In this document: positions 26,185-34,223 of the stretch, one piece after another | Numbering within the stretch: the stretch's first letter is position 1 | Layout: every line of letters starts with the position of its first letter | Source of the DNA: an uncultured Collinsella sp. | Lineage (GTDB): Bacteria > Actinomycetota > Coriobacteriia > Coriobacteriales > Coriobacteriaceae | Direction of reading: 5' to 3' | DNA length: 64,000 nt | Assembly (NCBI GenBank): GCA_900542325.1 | Contig: UQMY01000006.1 | Coordinates: 7,911 to 71,910 of the forward strand | Made by a program: the position numbers and the translations under genes | The notes under the pieces: model-generated | Database searches by the model: none | What the model was told of the DNA's origin: nothing | What the model saw: the letters and a program-made list of their open reading frames with translations, nothing else

Positions 26185-27894
26185 ATGGGAATGTATCAGG
26201 GAGTCAACGCTTCCGAGGGCATCGGTATCGGCACCGTCATGGTCGCCGTCGATCCCGACTTGACGTTTGAGCCGCACGAGGTTGCTGATTCGGCAGCAGA
26301 GAAGGAGCGCTATCAGTCCGCTCTTTCGGTCTTCTGCGAGAAGACCCAGGCTCAGGCCGACCACATGAAGGAGACGGTGGGCGAGGCCGAGGCCGAGATC
26401 ATGAGCGGACACATTGTCCTGGCTCAGGACCCGGGCATGACCGACGCCATCAACGCCGCCATTGACGGCGGCACCTGCGCCGAGCAGGCGCTCATGGACA
26501 CCTCGACCATGTTCGAGAACATGTTCCTGTCCATGGACGACGAGATGTTCCGTCTGCGCGCGGCCGACATCGCCGACATCCGCACCGGTATTCTGGCTGA
26601 GCTGTTGGGCAAGGAGGTCGTCGACCTCTCCGTCCTGCCCGAGAACACCGTCGTTGTCGTGCACGACCTCACGCCGTCCATGACCGCCACGATCGATAAG
26701 GCCCACGTTGCCGGTATCGTCACCGAGACTGGTGGCCGCACGTCGCACTCCGCAATCATTGCGCGCGCCCTCGAGATCCCGGCTGTCCTTTCGGTTTCCA
26801 ACAGCTGCACCGCACTGCGCAACGGCATGACTGTTGTCGTCGACGGTGGCAAGGGTATCGTCGAGGCCGATCCCGATGAGGAGACGCTCGCCGCTTACAC
26901 TGCCAAGGCCGAGGCTTTCGCTGCCGAGAAGGCGGCTCTCGAGGCCTTCCGCGGCAAGCCGTCCGTGACTGCCGACGGCATCAAGAAGATCATTGCCTGC
27001 AACATCGGCAACCCCGATGACGTGCCCAACGCGCTCGATCACGATGCCGAGGCTATCGGCCTGTTCCGTTCCGAGTTCCTGTTCATGGACTCTGCTGAGC
27101 TTCCTTCCGAGGAGGAGCAGTTCAACGCCTACCGTAAGGTCGCCAGCGCGCTCAAGGGCGCTCCGGTCATCATCCGCACGCTCGATGTGGGTGGCGACAA
27201 GGAGATTCCGTACCTGCACATGGTCAAGGAAGATAACCCCTTCATGGGCTTCCGCGCCGTGCGTTACTGCCTGGCCAACCCCGACCAGTACAAGGTCCAG
27301 CTCCGCGCCCTGCTGCGCGCCAGCGCCTTCGGTGACGTCAAGATTATGATCCCGCTCGTCACCTGCGTCGAGGAGGTCTTGGCTGTCAAGGAGCTCGTCG
27401 AGCAGTGCAAGACCGAGCTGACCGAAGAGGGCCGCAAGTTCAACGAGAACATCGAGGTCGGCATCATGGTCGAGACGCCTGCAGCCTCGCTGCTCGCTGA
27501 CCGCCTGGCCGAGGTCGCCGACTTCTTCTCCATCGGCACCAACGACCTGATCGGCTACACCATGTGCGCCGACCGTGGCAACGACACCATCTCCAACCTG
27601 TACCAGGTTTACTATCCCGCCGTGCTCCGCTCGCTCAAGAACATCATCGAGAGCGGCGTGAAGGCCGGCATCATGGTCGGTATGTGCGGCGAGGCCGCTG
27701 CCGATCCGTTGCTCGAGCCGCTGCTGATCAGCTGGGGCCTGGAGGAGTTCTCGATGAGCGCTCCGTCCATCCTGCGCGCCCGCAAGACCATCAGCCAGTG
27801 GACCAAGGCCGAGTGCGACGAGCTCGCCGAGAAGGCGCTCGCCTGCAACACCGCTGCCGAGGTCAAGGCACTGCTCGAGTCCGCAGCTCGCTAA
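26185..27894 (+). CDS. ptsI: Phosphoenolpyruvate--protein phosphotransferase (Enzyme I)
   Basis: 569 residues. The phospho-His domain shows GGRTSHSAIIAR with His188. The PEP-binding barrel shows GLFRSEFLFMD, RTLDVGGDKEIPYL, GIMVETPAA, FFSIGTNDLIGYTMCADR and the active Cys in MVGMCGEAA. It starts the PTS cascade from PEP. ATG 26185 and ATG 26191 are both served by the ggagagagga stretch; the first is given. It lies between HPr and the PfkB kinases. Confidence 0.95.
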   Translation: MGMYQGVNASEGIGIGTVMVAVDPDLTFEPHEVADSAAEKERYQSALSVFCEKTQAQADHMKETVGEAEAEIMSGHIVLAQDPGMTDAINAAIDGGTCAEQALMDTSTMFENMFLSMDDEMFRLRAADIADIRTGILAELLGKEVVDLSVLPENTVVVVHDLTPSMTATIDKAHVAGIVTETGGRTSHSAIIARALEIPAVLSVSNSCTALRNGMTVVVDGGKGIVEADPDEETLAAYTAKAEAFAAEKAALEAFRGKPSVTADGIKKIIACNIGNPDDVPNALDHDAEAIGLFRSEFLFMDSAELPSEEEQFNAYRKVASALKGAPVIIRTLDVGGDKEIPYLHMVKEDNPFMGFRAVRYCLANPDQYKVQLRALLRASAFGDVKIMIPLVTCVEEVLAVKELVEQCKTELTEEGRKFNENIEVGIMVETPAASLLADRLAEVADFFSIGTNDLIGYTMCADRGNDTISNLYQVYYPAVLRSLKNIIESGVKAGIMVGMCGEAAADPLLEPLLISWGLEEFSMSAPSILRARKTISQWTKAECDELAEKALACNTAAEVKALLESAAR

Positions 27895-27968
27895 TTTGGT
27901 ATCAGAGGTAACCGCGTGGTTGGAATGGGCCGGCCACGCGGCCCTCACATATACAGGGGGTACTGTAA

Positions 27969-28901
27969 ATGTTCTACACGCTAACCGCTAACCCGGCTGT
28001 CGACATGACGGTTTCGAGCTCTCCGCTCGAGCCCGACGAGAACGTCCGCACCGGCTCGGCCAGCTACACGGCTAACGGCAAGGGCCTCGACGTGTCCTTC
28101 GCCTTTAAGAAGATGGGCGTCGACACCGTCGCGCTCGGTTTCTTCGCCGGCTTCACGGGCAAGTTCATCGTCGAGGAGGTCATGAACCTGGGTTGCCTCT
28201 GCCGCCCGGTCTGGACCGACGGTATCACGCGCATCAACACCTACGTCAACGATGGCCAGCACGAGTACGGCATCCTGAACCCTGGTGCTCCGATCACGCC
28301 GCAGCACCAGGAGGAGCTCTACAACATCCTGGACACCGCGGGCGACCTTGAGTGCCTGATCGTCTCCGGCTCCGTGCCTCCCAAAGCTACGCCCGACTTC
28401 CTGGCTCAGGTCATGGAGCACGCTCAGGCCCGTGGCGCCGATGTCGTCCTGGACCTGTCCTCCGACAAGCTCAAGGAGCTCGCTCACAAGAAGCCGCTGC
28501 TCATTAAGCCGAACCATCACGAGATGAAGGCTATCTTCGGCGTGCCGGTCGACACCGACGACGAGGTCCGCGTTGCCATGAAGCTGGCTCACGAGGCCGG
28601 CGTCCAGAACGTGCTGCTCACCCGTGGTAGCCGCGGTGACGCTTACTTCTCCAACGGCGAGGACATCTGGTATGCCAAGCGTGAGTTCAACATCAAGCTT
28701 GTCTCTTCCGTCTGCGCCGGCGACTGCACCCTCGCTGCGTTCCTGCACAAGTGGTACAGGGATCGCGACAACGTCGAGGAGGCCATGAAGCTCGCTATGG
28801 CCACCGGCGCCAACGTTGCTGAGTCCGTCGGCATCGGCGACTTTGGTCACGTCGACGAGTACAGCAAGCGCGTTGCCGTTCGCAAGCTCGATCGCAAGTA
28901 A
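27969..28901 (+). CDS. 1-phosphofructokinase-type PfkB kinase, copy 1
   Basis: 310 residues of the PfkB family. Opening MFYTLTANPAVDMTV is typical of FruK/LacC. GKGLDVSFAFKKMG binds the sugar phosphate. LLIKPNHHEMKAIFG and the catalytic-Asp/anion-hole segment SSVCAGDCTLAAFL (GAGD variant) follow. It probably turns fructose-1-phosphate into fructose-1,6-bisphosphate after PTS uptake. It follows ptsI by 74 bases, and a terminator follows its stop. Copy 2 lies just downstream. Confidence 0.88.
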   Translation: MFYTLTANPAVDMTVSSSPLEPDENVRTGSASYTANGKGLDVSFAFKKMGVDTVALGFFAGFTGKFIVEEVMNLGCLCRPVWTDGITRINTYVNDGQHEYGILNPGAPITPQHQEELYNILDTAGDLECLIVSGSVPPKATPDFLAQVMEHAQARGADVVLDLSSDKLKELAHKKPLLIKPNHHEMKAIFGVPVDTDDEVRVAMKLAHEAGVQNVLLTRGSRGDAYFSNGEDIWYAKREFNIKLVSSVCAGDCTLAAFLHKWYRDRDNVEEAMKLAMATGANVAESVGIGDFGHVDEYSKRVAVRKLDRK

Positions 28902-28928
28902 GCGAAACACGACAAACTCGTGCGCATA

Positions 28929-28962
28929 CGGCGTCCCGGTTTCGACCGGGGCGCCGTTTTTT
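28929..28962 (+). terminator. Terminator after PfkB copy 1
   Basis: cggcgtcccgg (28929-28939) pairs with ccggggcgccg (28946-28956), followed by six T. Confidence 0.9.
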
Positions 28963-29044
28963 GTCCCACTCGAACCTCGGAGCCGCGCTTCACGCGTTCC
29001 ACACCGTTCACCGAGTTGTTGTAGCCTTTTGCCGAAGCGTGGAA

Positions 29045-29050
29045 TATACT
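29045..29050 (+). promoter_or_regulatory. Candidate -10 box for PfkB copy 2
   Basis: TATACT lies 35 bases before the start and just after the preceding terminator. No good -35 is seen. Confidence 0.4.
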
Positions 29051-29084
29051 TTCATTAACACGTTGCTTCGTGAAAGGAACATTC

Positions 29085-30017
29085 ATGATTTACACGCTTA
29101 CTGCAAATCCCGCTATTGACTACAACATCTCCTGCGATGGCTTGTCCGCCAACACCGTTACCCGCACCCGTAACGCTGTCTACACCCCCAACGGCAAGGG
29201 TCTCAACGTTTCGTTTACGCTCGACCACTACGGCGTCGACACCACGATCCTGGGCTTCTTCGCCGGCTTCTCGGGTGAGTATATCGTTAAGGGCGCCGAG
29301 GCCCTGGGCGTGCCCGTCAAGCCCGTGTGGACTGACGGCATCACGCGTGTTAACGTGTTCCTCAACGCCGGTCCCGACACCGAGTACAACATGGTCAACG
29401 CCGGTGCCGCCATCAACGAAGCCAACGAGCAGGAGATGTTTGAGCTTATCGATTCGCTCGATGACATGACCTGCCTGGTTATCAGCGGCTCGCTGCCCCC
29501 CAACACCTCCGAGAGCTTCCTGGCAGAGGTCCTGCGTCGCGTGAAGGCGAAGGGCGCCGAGTTCGTGCTCGATATCTCGAGCCATCAGCTGGCCGACCTC
29601 ATTGCTATGGAGCCGTTGCTCATTAAGCCTAACGACGACGAGCTGCTCGACATCTTTGGCATTAAGGTGAGCGGTGGCGACGATGAGTCCGTCAAGGCTG
29701 CCATGGCCGAGCTGCATGCCAAGGGCGCTAAGAATGTACTGCTGACGCTCGGCGGCGACGGCGCGTACTTCTCCAACGGCGAGCACATCTGGTTTGCCAA
29801 CCGCACTTTCGACGTCAAGCTGCTGTCGACCGTCTGCGCGGGCGACTCCTCGCTGGCCGCCTTCCTGTCCGTGTGGCACGACGCCCCCGAGCGCGTCGAG
29901 GATGCCCTGCGCCTCTCGATGGCCACCGGCGCCAACGTGGTCGAGTGCCCGGGTCTGGGCGATTTTGCCAAGGTCGATGAGTATCAGAAGGGTATTGCAA
30001 TCCGTCAGGTTTGCTAG
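29085..30017 (+). CDS. 1-phosphofructokinase-type PfkB kinase, copy 2
   Basis: 310 residues, the same length as copy 1 and similar throughout: MIYTLTANPAIDYNI, GKGLNVSFTLDHYG, LLIKPNDDELLDIFG and STVCAGDSSLAAFL. It is clearly a diverged duplicate. The substrate may be fructose-1-phosphate or tagatose-6-phosphate. Separate expression is suggested by the terminator and -10 box between the copies. ATG 29085 follows gaaagga. Confidence 0.87.
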   Translation: MIYTLTANPAIDYNISCDGLSANTVTRTRNAVYTPNGKGLNVSFTLDHYGVDTTILGFFAGFSGEYIVKGAEALGVPVKPVWTDGITRVNVFLNAGPDTEYNMVNAGAAINEANEQEMFELIDSLDDMTCLVISGSLPPNTSESFLAEVLRRVKAKGAEFVLDISSHQLADLIAMEPLLIKPNDDELLDIFGIKVSGGDDESVKAAMAELHAKGAKNVLLTLGGDGAYFSNGEHIWFANRTFDVKLLSTVCAGDSSLAAFLSVWHDAPERVEDALRLSMATGANVVECPGLGDFAKVDEYQKGIAIRQVC

Positions 30018-30050
30018 TTCCGGCACCTTGCCTGAATAGTTCAATTATTT

Positions 30051-30084
30051 CGCATCCGTCTTAGACCAGGACGGATGCGTTTTT
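30051..30084 (+). terminator. Terminator after PfkB copy 2
   Basis: cgcatccgtc (30051-30060) pairs with gacggatgcg (30070-30079), followed by T residues. Confidence 0.9.
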
Positions 30085-30181
30085 GTTTATCGGACTTGCG
30101 TGTGCAGTGGAGGCTGTTTCTTGCTAGACTTCTTGCAGACGCAATCGATAGCCAATTTGATAGTCGCAGGAGGCCATAGGC

Positions 30182-31576
30182 ATGTGCAATGTTTCGCTCA
30201 ACGGTACGCAGCCGACCGATGCCTCTATCCGTGTCCTGCGTGCGCTTGAGGCAGCAGGTCTTGAGGCTTGGTACGTGGGCGGTTGGGTACGTGATGCCCT
30301 GATGGGACGCCCCAGCCACGATGTTGACATGTGCTGCAGCGACCTGTGGCAGGAGTCCAAAGAGGCGCTCGAAGCGGCTGATATTGCCGTGGTTGAGTCG
30401 GGCATAAAATTTGGCGGCATCACGGCTATTTGCGATGATGAGCGCATTGAGGTCACCACCTACCGCCTAGACGGCTTTTACACCGACGGCCGCCATCCCC
30501 AGAGTGTGGAGCGTGCGGCGTCGCTTGAGGACGATCTGGCGCGTCGTGACTTTACCGTTAACGCTATGGCCTGGCATCCCGAGCGTGGTCTTGTCGACCG
30601 CTACGATGGTCAGGGCGACCTAGACCGCAAGCTCATCCGCGCCGTTGGAGATCCCAAGCGTCGTTTTAACGAGGACGCGCTTCGCATGCTGCGCGCGGTG
30701 CGTTTTGCCTGCCGTCTGGATTTTATGATCGAGCCTAAGACTAAACAGGCGCTTGCCGAGTGCGCGCCGCTGCTCGATGCTGTGGCGCGCGAGCGCGTGG
30801 GCATTGAGCTTGAGGGTATCCTTTCGACCGGCCACGGGGGAGACGCCATGCTGCGCTACCCCGAGCTCATCTGCGCCGCCGTGCCCGAGTTGGCAGCGGG
30901 TCGCGGGTTTGATCAGCGCAGCGTCTATCATGCGTTTAACGTTTACGAGCATATCGCCCGTGTGCTGACGGTGGCGGGGGAGTTGGCGCTGTGCGACGGC
31001 TTTACACCCTCAATGAGCCTAATGTGGGCGGCGTTTTTGCACGACGTTTCCAAGCCCGATTGCTTTACGGTCGACCATGCGGGCAGCGGCCACTTTTACG
31101 GTCACCCCGAGCTCGGGGCCAAGAAGGCGCGCGCCATCATGGATCGCTTGGCGCTTTCGCACGACTTGGTCCGCGACGTGTGCCTGCTCATTAAGTACCA
31201 CGACAAGCCGCTGCGCCCCGAGCGCTCCTGCTTGCTCAATATGATGCGCTTGCTTTCGGGCGAGGGCGTCGATACGCCGCGCCTGATGGACGAGCTTATG
31301 GACCTTAAGCGTGCCGACACGCTGGGCAAGGCGCCGTCGTGCTTCTATTACGTCGAGACGATCGAAGAGATGCGCTCACTCGCCCATGATTTGTTGGAGG
31401 CGGGGGAGCCCTATTCGCTCAAGATGCTTGCTATCAACGGCGGCGACTTGATTCGTGCCGGTGTGAAGCCGGGGCCCGAGCTAGGCCAGCTACTCAACGC
31501 CGCCCTCGAAGCCGTTATCGAGGACAACATCCCCAACGATCGCGAAACCCTTTTGGTTCATCTCAACTTGAATTAG
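30182..31576 (+). CDS. cca: CCA tRNA nucleotidyltransferase with HD domain
   Basis: 464 residues of class II nucleotidyltransferase. YVGGWVRDALMGR and the DxD in HDVDMCCSD hold the metal site. The neck carries RRDFTVNAMAWHP and RRFNEDALRMLRAVRFA. A C-terminal HD domain has AAFLHDVSKP. It adds or repairs the 3' CCA of tRNAs. AGGAGG lies eight bases before ATG 30182. A tRNA gene follows downstream, which already encodes its CCA. Confidence 0.92.
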   Translation: MCNVSLNGTQPTDASIRVLRALEAAGLEAWYVGGWVRDALMGRPSHDVDMCCSDLWQESKEALEAADIAVVESGIKFGGITAICDDERIEVTTYRLDGFYTDGRHPQSVERAASLEDDLARRDFTVNAMAWHPERGLVDRYDGQGDLDRKLIRAVGDPKRRFNEDALRMLRAVRFACRLDFMIEPKTKQALAECAPLLDAVARERVGIELEGILSTGHGGDAMLRYPELICAAVPELAAGRGFDQRSVYHAFNVYEHIARVLTVAGELALCDGFTPSMSLMWAAFLHDVSKPDCFTVDHAGSGHFYGHPELGAKKARAIMDRLALSHDLVRDVCLLIKYHDKPLRPERSCLLNMMRLLSGEGVDTPRLMDELMDLKRADTLGKAPSCFYYVETIEEMRSLAHDLLEAGEPYSLKMLAINGGDLIRAGVKPGPELGQLLNAALEAVIEDNIPNDRETLLVHLNLN

Positions 31577-31640
31577 CTAATTAGTTGACCTGCGCGTTCC
31601 ATAACCTGTCGACAATTTTTCGGCAATTTGGAATTTCTTC

Positions 31641-31669
31641 TTGCGCTGATGTTTTTTGTCCCGTAATAT
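31641..31669 (+). promoter_or_regulatory. Promoter of the tRNA-Glu gene
   Basis: TTGCGC (31641-31646), a 17-base spacer and TAATAT (31664-31669) predict a start about 28 bases before the tRNA. Confidence 0.65.
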
Positions 31670-31703
31670 ATTTCCTCGCAGCACGGCAGTGCAGATGTCA
31701 TGT

Positions 31704-31780
31704 GGCCCGTTCGTCTAGCGGTTTAGGACGCCGCCCTCTCAAGGCGGAGATCACCAGTTCGAATCTGGTACGGGCTACCA
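31704..31780 (+). tRNA. tRNA-Glu (anticodon CUC)
   Basis: The cloverleaf folds by eye. The acceptor ggcccgt pairs with acgggct, starting with a G-U. The anticodon stem ccgcc/ggcgg holds loop ctctcaa with anticodon CTC. The T arm is accag-ttcgaat-ctggt. The 3' CCA is encoded. It has its own promoter and terminator. Confidence 0.93.
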
Positions 31781-31790
31781 CGCATCTGAT

Positions 31791-31822
31791 ACCCGGTCTT
31801 TCCACGGAAGGCCGGGTTTTTT
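31791..31822 (+). terminator. Terminator after tRNA-Glu
   Basis: acccggtctt (31791-31800) pairs with aaggccgggt (31808-31817), one G-U, followed by T residues. Confidence 0.9.
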
Positions 31823-31930
31823 ATTATCAAACAACTGTCTGTCATTCCCGTTTGAACAAGAGCTTTGCGTTCTGCTTATGACCCTTACGGGTACAATAAC
31901 CAAGATATTTTGACTGTTAGAAGGAGTCTC

Positions 31931-33238
31931 ATGACGGAGTCCTCTCAGCATACGTCCAAGCCCCAGGTCGAGGTTGAGGCCTCGGGCGGCGATGACAATA
32001 AGAGCGCACGCCGCGGCGCCATTTTTATCGGCGTTGTGCTGGTGGGTTATATCGTCTATCTGGTGGTAACCGGGCAGATGGGGCAGTTCTGGGCTGCTAT
32101 GTCGAGCGTCCAGGCGCCCTGGCTCGTTGTCGCGTGTCTTTGCATGTTTATGTATCTGTTCTTTGGCATTGTGGCCTATGCGATCGCCGTCTGGCTCGAC
32201 CCCAATTCACCCGTCGGCATTCGCGACCTGATCTCGGTCGAGGCGAGTGGCATCTTCTTTGGCAACCTGACGCCCATGATGATGGGCTCTACGCCTGCCC
32301 AGATCTACCGCCTGACCAAAGCGGGCCAAAATGTCGGCGAGGCCGGCGCCACGCAGTTCACGCGTTTTATCGTGTATCAGTTTGGCCTTGTTGCCTGGGG
32401 CGCTATCCTATTGCTTGCTCGCATGCCGTTTTTTGCCGAGCGCTATGGCGACATGACGCTGCTGTGCGTCTTTAGTTTTGGCGGCCACTGCTGCATCTTG
32501 CTTGGTATCTTCGCTGTCGCGCTCATGCCTAAGACCGTCACGCGCGTCGCCCATTGCATCATCAATTGGCTCGAGCGCATAGGTGTCTCGGCCACTAAGA
32601 TCGAGGGATGGCGCACGTTTGTCGACGGCGAGATCTACTCCTTCTCCGAGAAGTTCAAGCTTTCGGCCGGACATTATTCTTCCATGCTGCTCACCGTGTT
32701 TATCACCATGCTGCAGCTCGCGTTTTTCTATCTGGTTCCATATTTCCTGATGCTTGCTTTTGGCCACCACGAGGTCGACTTTTTTTCGGTCATGGCCGCG
32801 AGCGCCTTTGTCCAGCTGCTGAGCTCTGCGGTTCCCTTGCCCGGTGGAACTGGTGGCGCTGAGGGCGGCTTTGCATTGTTCTTGGGTCATTTCTTTGGGT
32901 CGGCTTCGACCGCCGGCTATCTGCTGTGGCGCCTCATTACATTTATTGCGCCGACCATTTTGGCTGCGCCCCTGCTGGGCCTTAAGAGCGCCCACAACGA
33001 GAGCATCCATGCGCGCTGGGATCGCGTGATGCGCAAGCTCGGCCGCGAGCCTCAGACGCCCTCTGCGCCCACTAAGCCGCACCCCACGAATGCTGTTACC
33101 GTTGATCCCAGGAAGCACGCTCAGAAGGCTTCTGGGACCGCTAAGCCGGCTCATAAAGCCTATGTGCGCCAGACGGGCGACGGTATCCGCGTATCTCCGT
33201 CGGCGCTCAATAAGAAGAAGCACCCTAAGTCGCGGTAG
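31931..33238 (+). CDS. Flippase-like membrane protein (UPF0104 / LPG synthase TM domain)
   Basis: 435 residues with about eight membrane helices after a 40-residue hydrophilic N-terminus, and a basic Lys/Pro-rich tail of 80 residues. SGIFFGNLTPMMMGSTPAQ, TRFIVYQFGLVAWG and AVPLPGGTGGAEGGF are conserved blocks of the lysylphosphatidylglycerol synthase membrane region. It lacks the MprF synthase domain, so it probably flips or handles a lipid. ATG 31931 follows AAGGAG. Confidence 0.82.
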   Translation: MTESSQHTSKPQVEVEASGGDDNKSARRGAIFIGVVLVGYIVYLVVTGQMGQFWAAMSSVQAPWLVVACLCMFMYLFFGIVAYAIAVWLDPNSPVGIRDLISVEASGIFFGNLTPMMMGSTPAQIYRLTKAGQNVGEAGATQFTRFIVYQFGLVAWGAILLLARMPFFAERYGDMTLLCVFSFGGHCCILLGIFAVALMPKTVTRVAHCIINWLERIGVSATKIEGWRTFVDGEIYSFSEKFKLSAGHYSSMLLTVFITMLQLAFFYLVPYFLMLAFGHHEVDFFSVMAASAFVQLLSSAVPLPGGTGGAEGGFALFLGHFFGSASTAGYLLWRLITFIAPTILAAPLLGLKSAHNESIHARWDRVMRKLGREPQTPSAPTKPHPTNAVTVDPRKHAQKASGTAKPAHKAYVRQTGDGIRVSPSALNKKKHPKSR

Positions 33239-33354
33239 GGCAGTCGTGCGTTCTTCATGATGCGGGGCATATTTGAGCTGTATGGGGGATAATCCTCTTA
33301 CGTAGATTATCTCTCATCTGTTGATGAATGCTCGCATATCGAAGGGACACACCC

Positions 33355-33966
33355 ATGGCCACCAGTAAACCGCGTATTGATCGCCGTATCGTTCGCAGCC
33401 GCAATGCCATCCTTTCCGCTTTTGAGCGCTTGCTCATGGAAAAGCCGCTGGCAGACATTACGGTGAGTGCCATCGCGCGCGAGGCCAATGTCGACCGTAA
33501 AACCTTCTACGTGCACTTTGGTACGGTTGACGGCCTGCTCGATGCCATTGCCGTCGATGTGGTGGAGATGATTGTCGACTCGGTCGAGAAAACGCTTGCC
33601 TCCATGGACGGCGACACCAATGAACGCGCCCTGGGCGCGGCGGCGACCTTCTTTAAAACCGTTAACGAGGCGCTGTGCAACAACCTGGTGCTCAATCGTC
33701 AGCTGATCGAGAACATTCCGCTCGATGATTTTATGGCTCGTCTTCGTGCGCCGCTCGAGCACGAGATTGCCGAGCGCGATCTGCTGCCCCACGGTCTCAA
33801 GGACGAGATGTTCGACTACTATCTGGCGTTTTTGCTGTCGGGTATTATCGGAATCTATCGCACATGGGCGCTGTCTGACGACTCGGTTCCTATCGAGCGC
33901 GTCTCGGAGGTCGCCAACGACCTGACTCTCAATGGCCTGTCAAGTCTGGAATCTCGCTTGGATTAG
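33355..33966 (+). CDS. TetR/AcrR family regulator
   Basis: 203 residues. The N-terminal HTH reads RNAILSAFERLLMEKPLADITVSAIA, in continuation AREANVDRKTFYVHFGT. The ligand domain resembles TetR_C_33-type regulators of Gram-positive bacteria. Its target is unknown; it is followed by the island boundary, not a transporter. ATG 33355 follows gaaggga. It is the last intact gene before the cobalamin region. Confidence 0.88.
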   Translation: MATSKPRIDRRIVRSRNAILSAFERLLMEKPLADITVSAIAREANVDRKTFYVHFGTVDGLLDAIAVDVVEMIVDSVEKTLASMDGDTNERALGAAATFFKTVNEALCNNLVLNRQLIENIPLDDFMARLRAPLEHEIAERDLLPHGLKDEMFDYYLAFLLSGIIGIYRTWALSDDSVPIERVSEVANDLTLNGLSSLESRLD

Positions 33967-34196
33967 GCGCAGGCTCGAGTTCGCGAGGCGCTTGTCGGGG
34001 TGCAGCCCGATCGATCAGGCGACGGGCATCCCGCCGAAGCAGTCGATGACCGGGCTCAGGTAGACCTTCTCGCCGCCCGGGAGCCTGAACTCGGTGATGT
34101 CGGTGAGCCACAGCAGGTTGGGCTCGTCGGCGTGGAAATTCCTGTTTACGAGGTTCTCCGGCGCCTTGTAGACCTCGCCGGCGTAGGAGCTGTAGC
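33967..34196 (-). pseudogene. Remnant of an IS3-family transposase (OrfB integrase)
   Basis: The minus strand encodes the integrase-core fragment YSSYAGEVYKAPENLVNR, continuing FHADEPNLLWLTDITEF, GGEKVYLSPVIDCFGGM, typical of IS3/IS150 OrfB. A TGA at 34015-34017 replaces the usual Trp codon. Both ends of the gene are missing; only the first two catalytic-core acidic positions remain. It marks the left edge of the cobalamin island. Confidence 0.85.
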
Positions 34197-34223
34197 CTGA
34201 GGATCCTTAAAAGAAAGTCCAGT

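Noticed and set aside
33929..34111. A 60-residue protein on the minus strand
   Set aside because: It is out of frame with the recognisable IS3 integrase fragment, which explains the same bases better.
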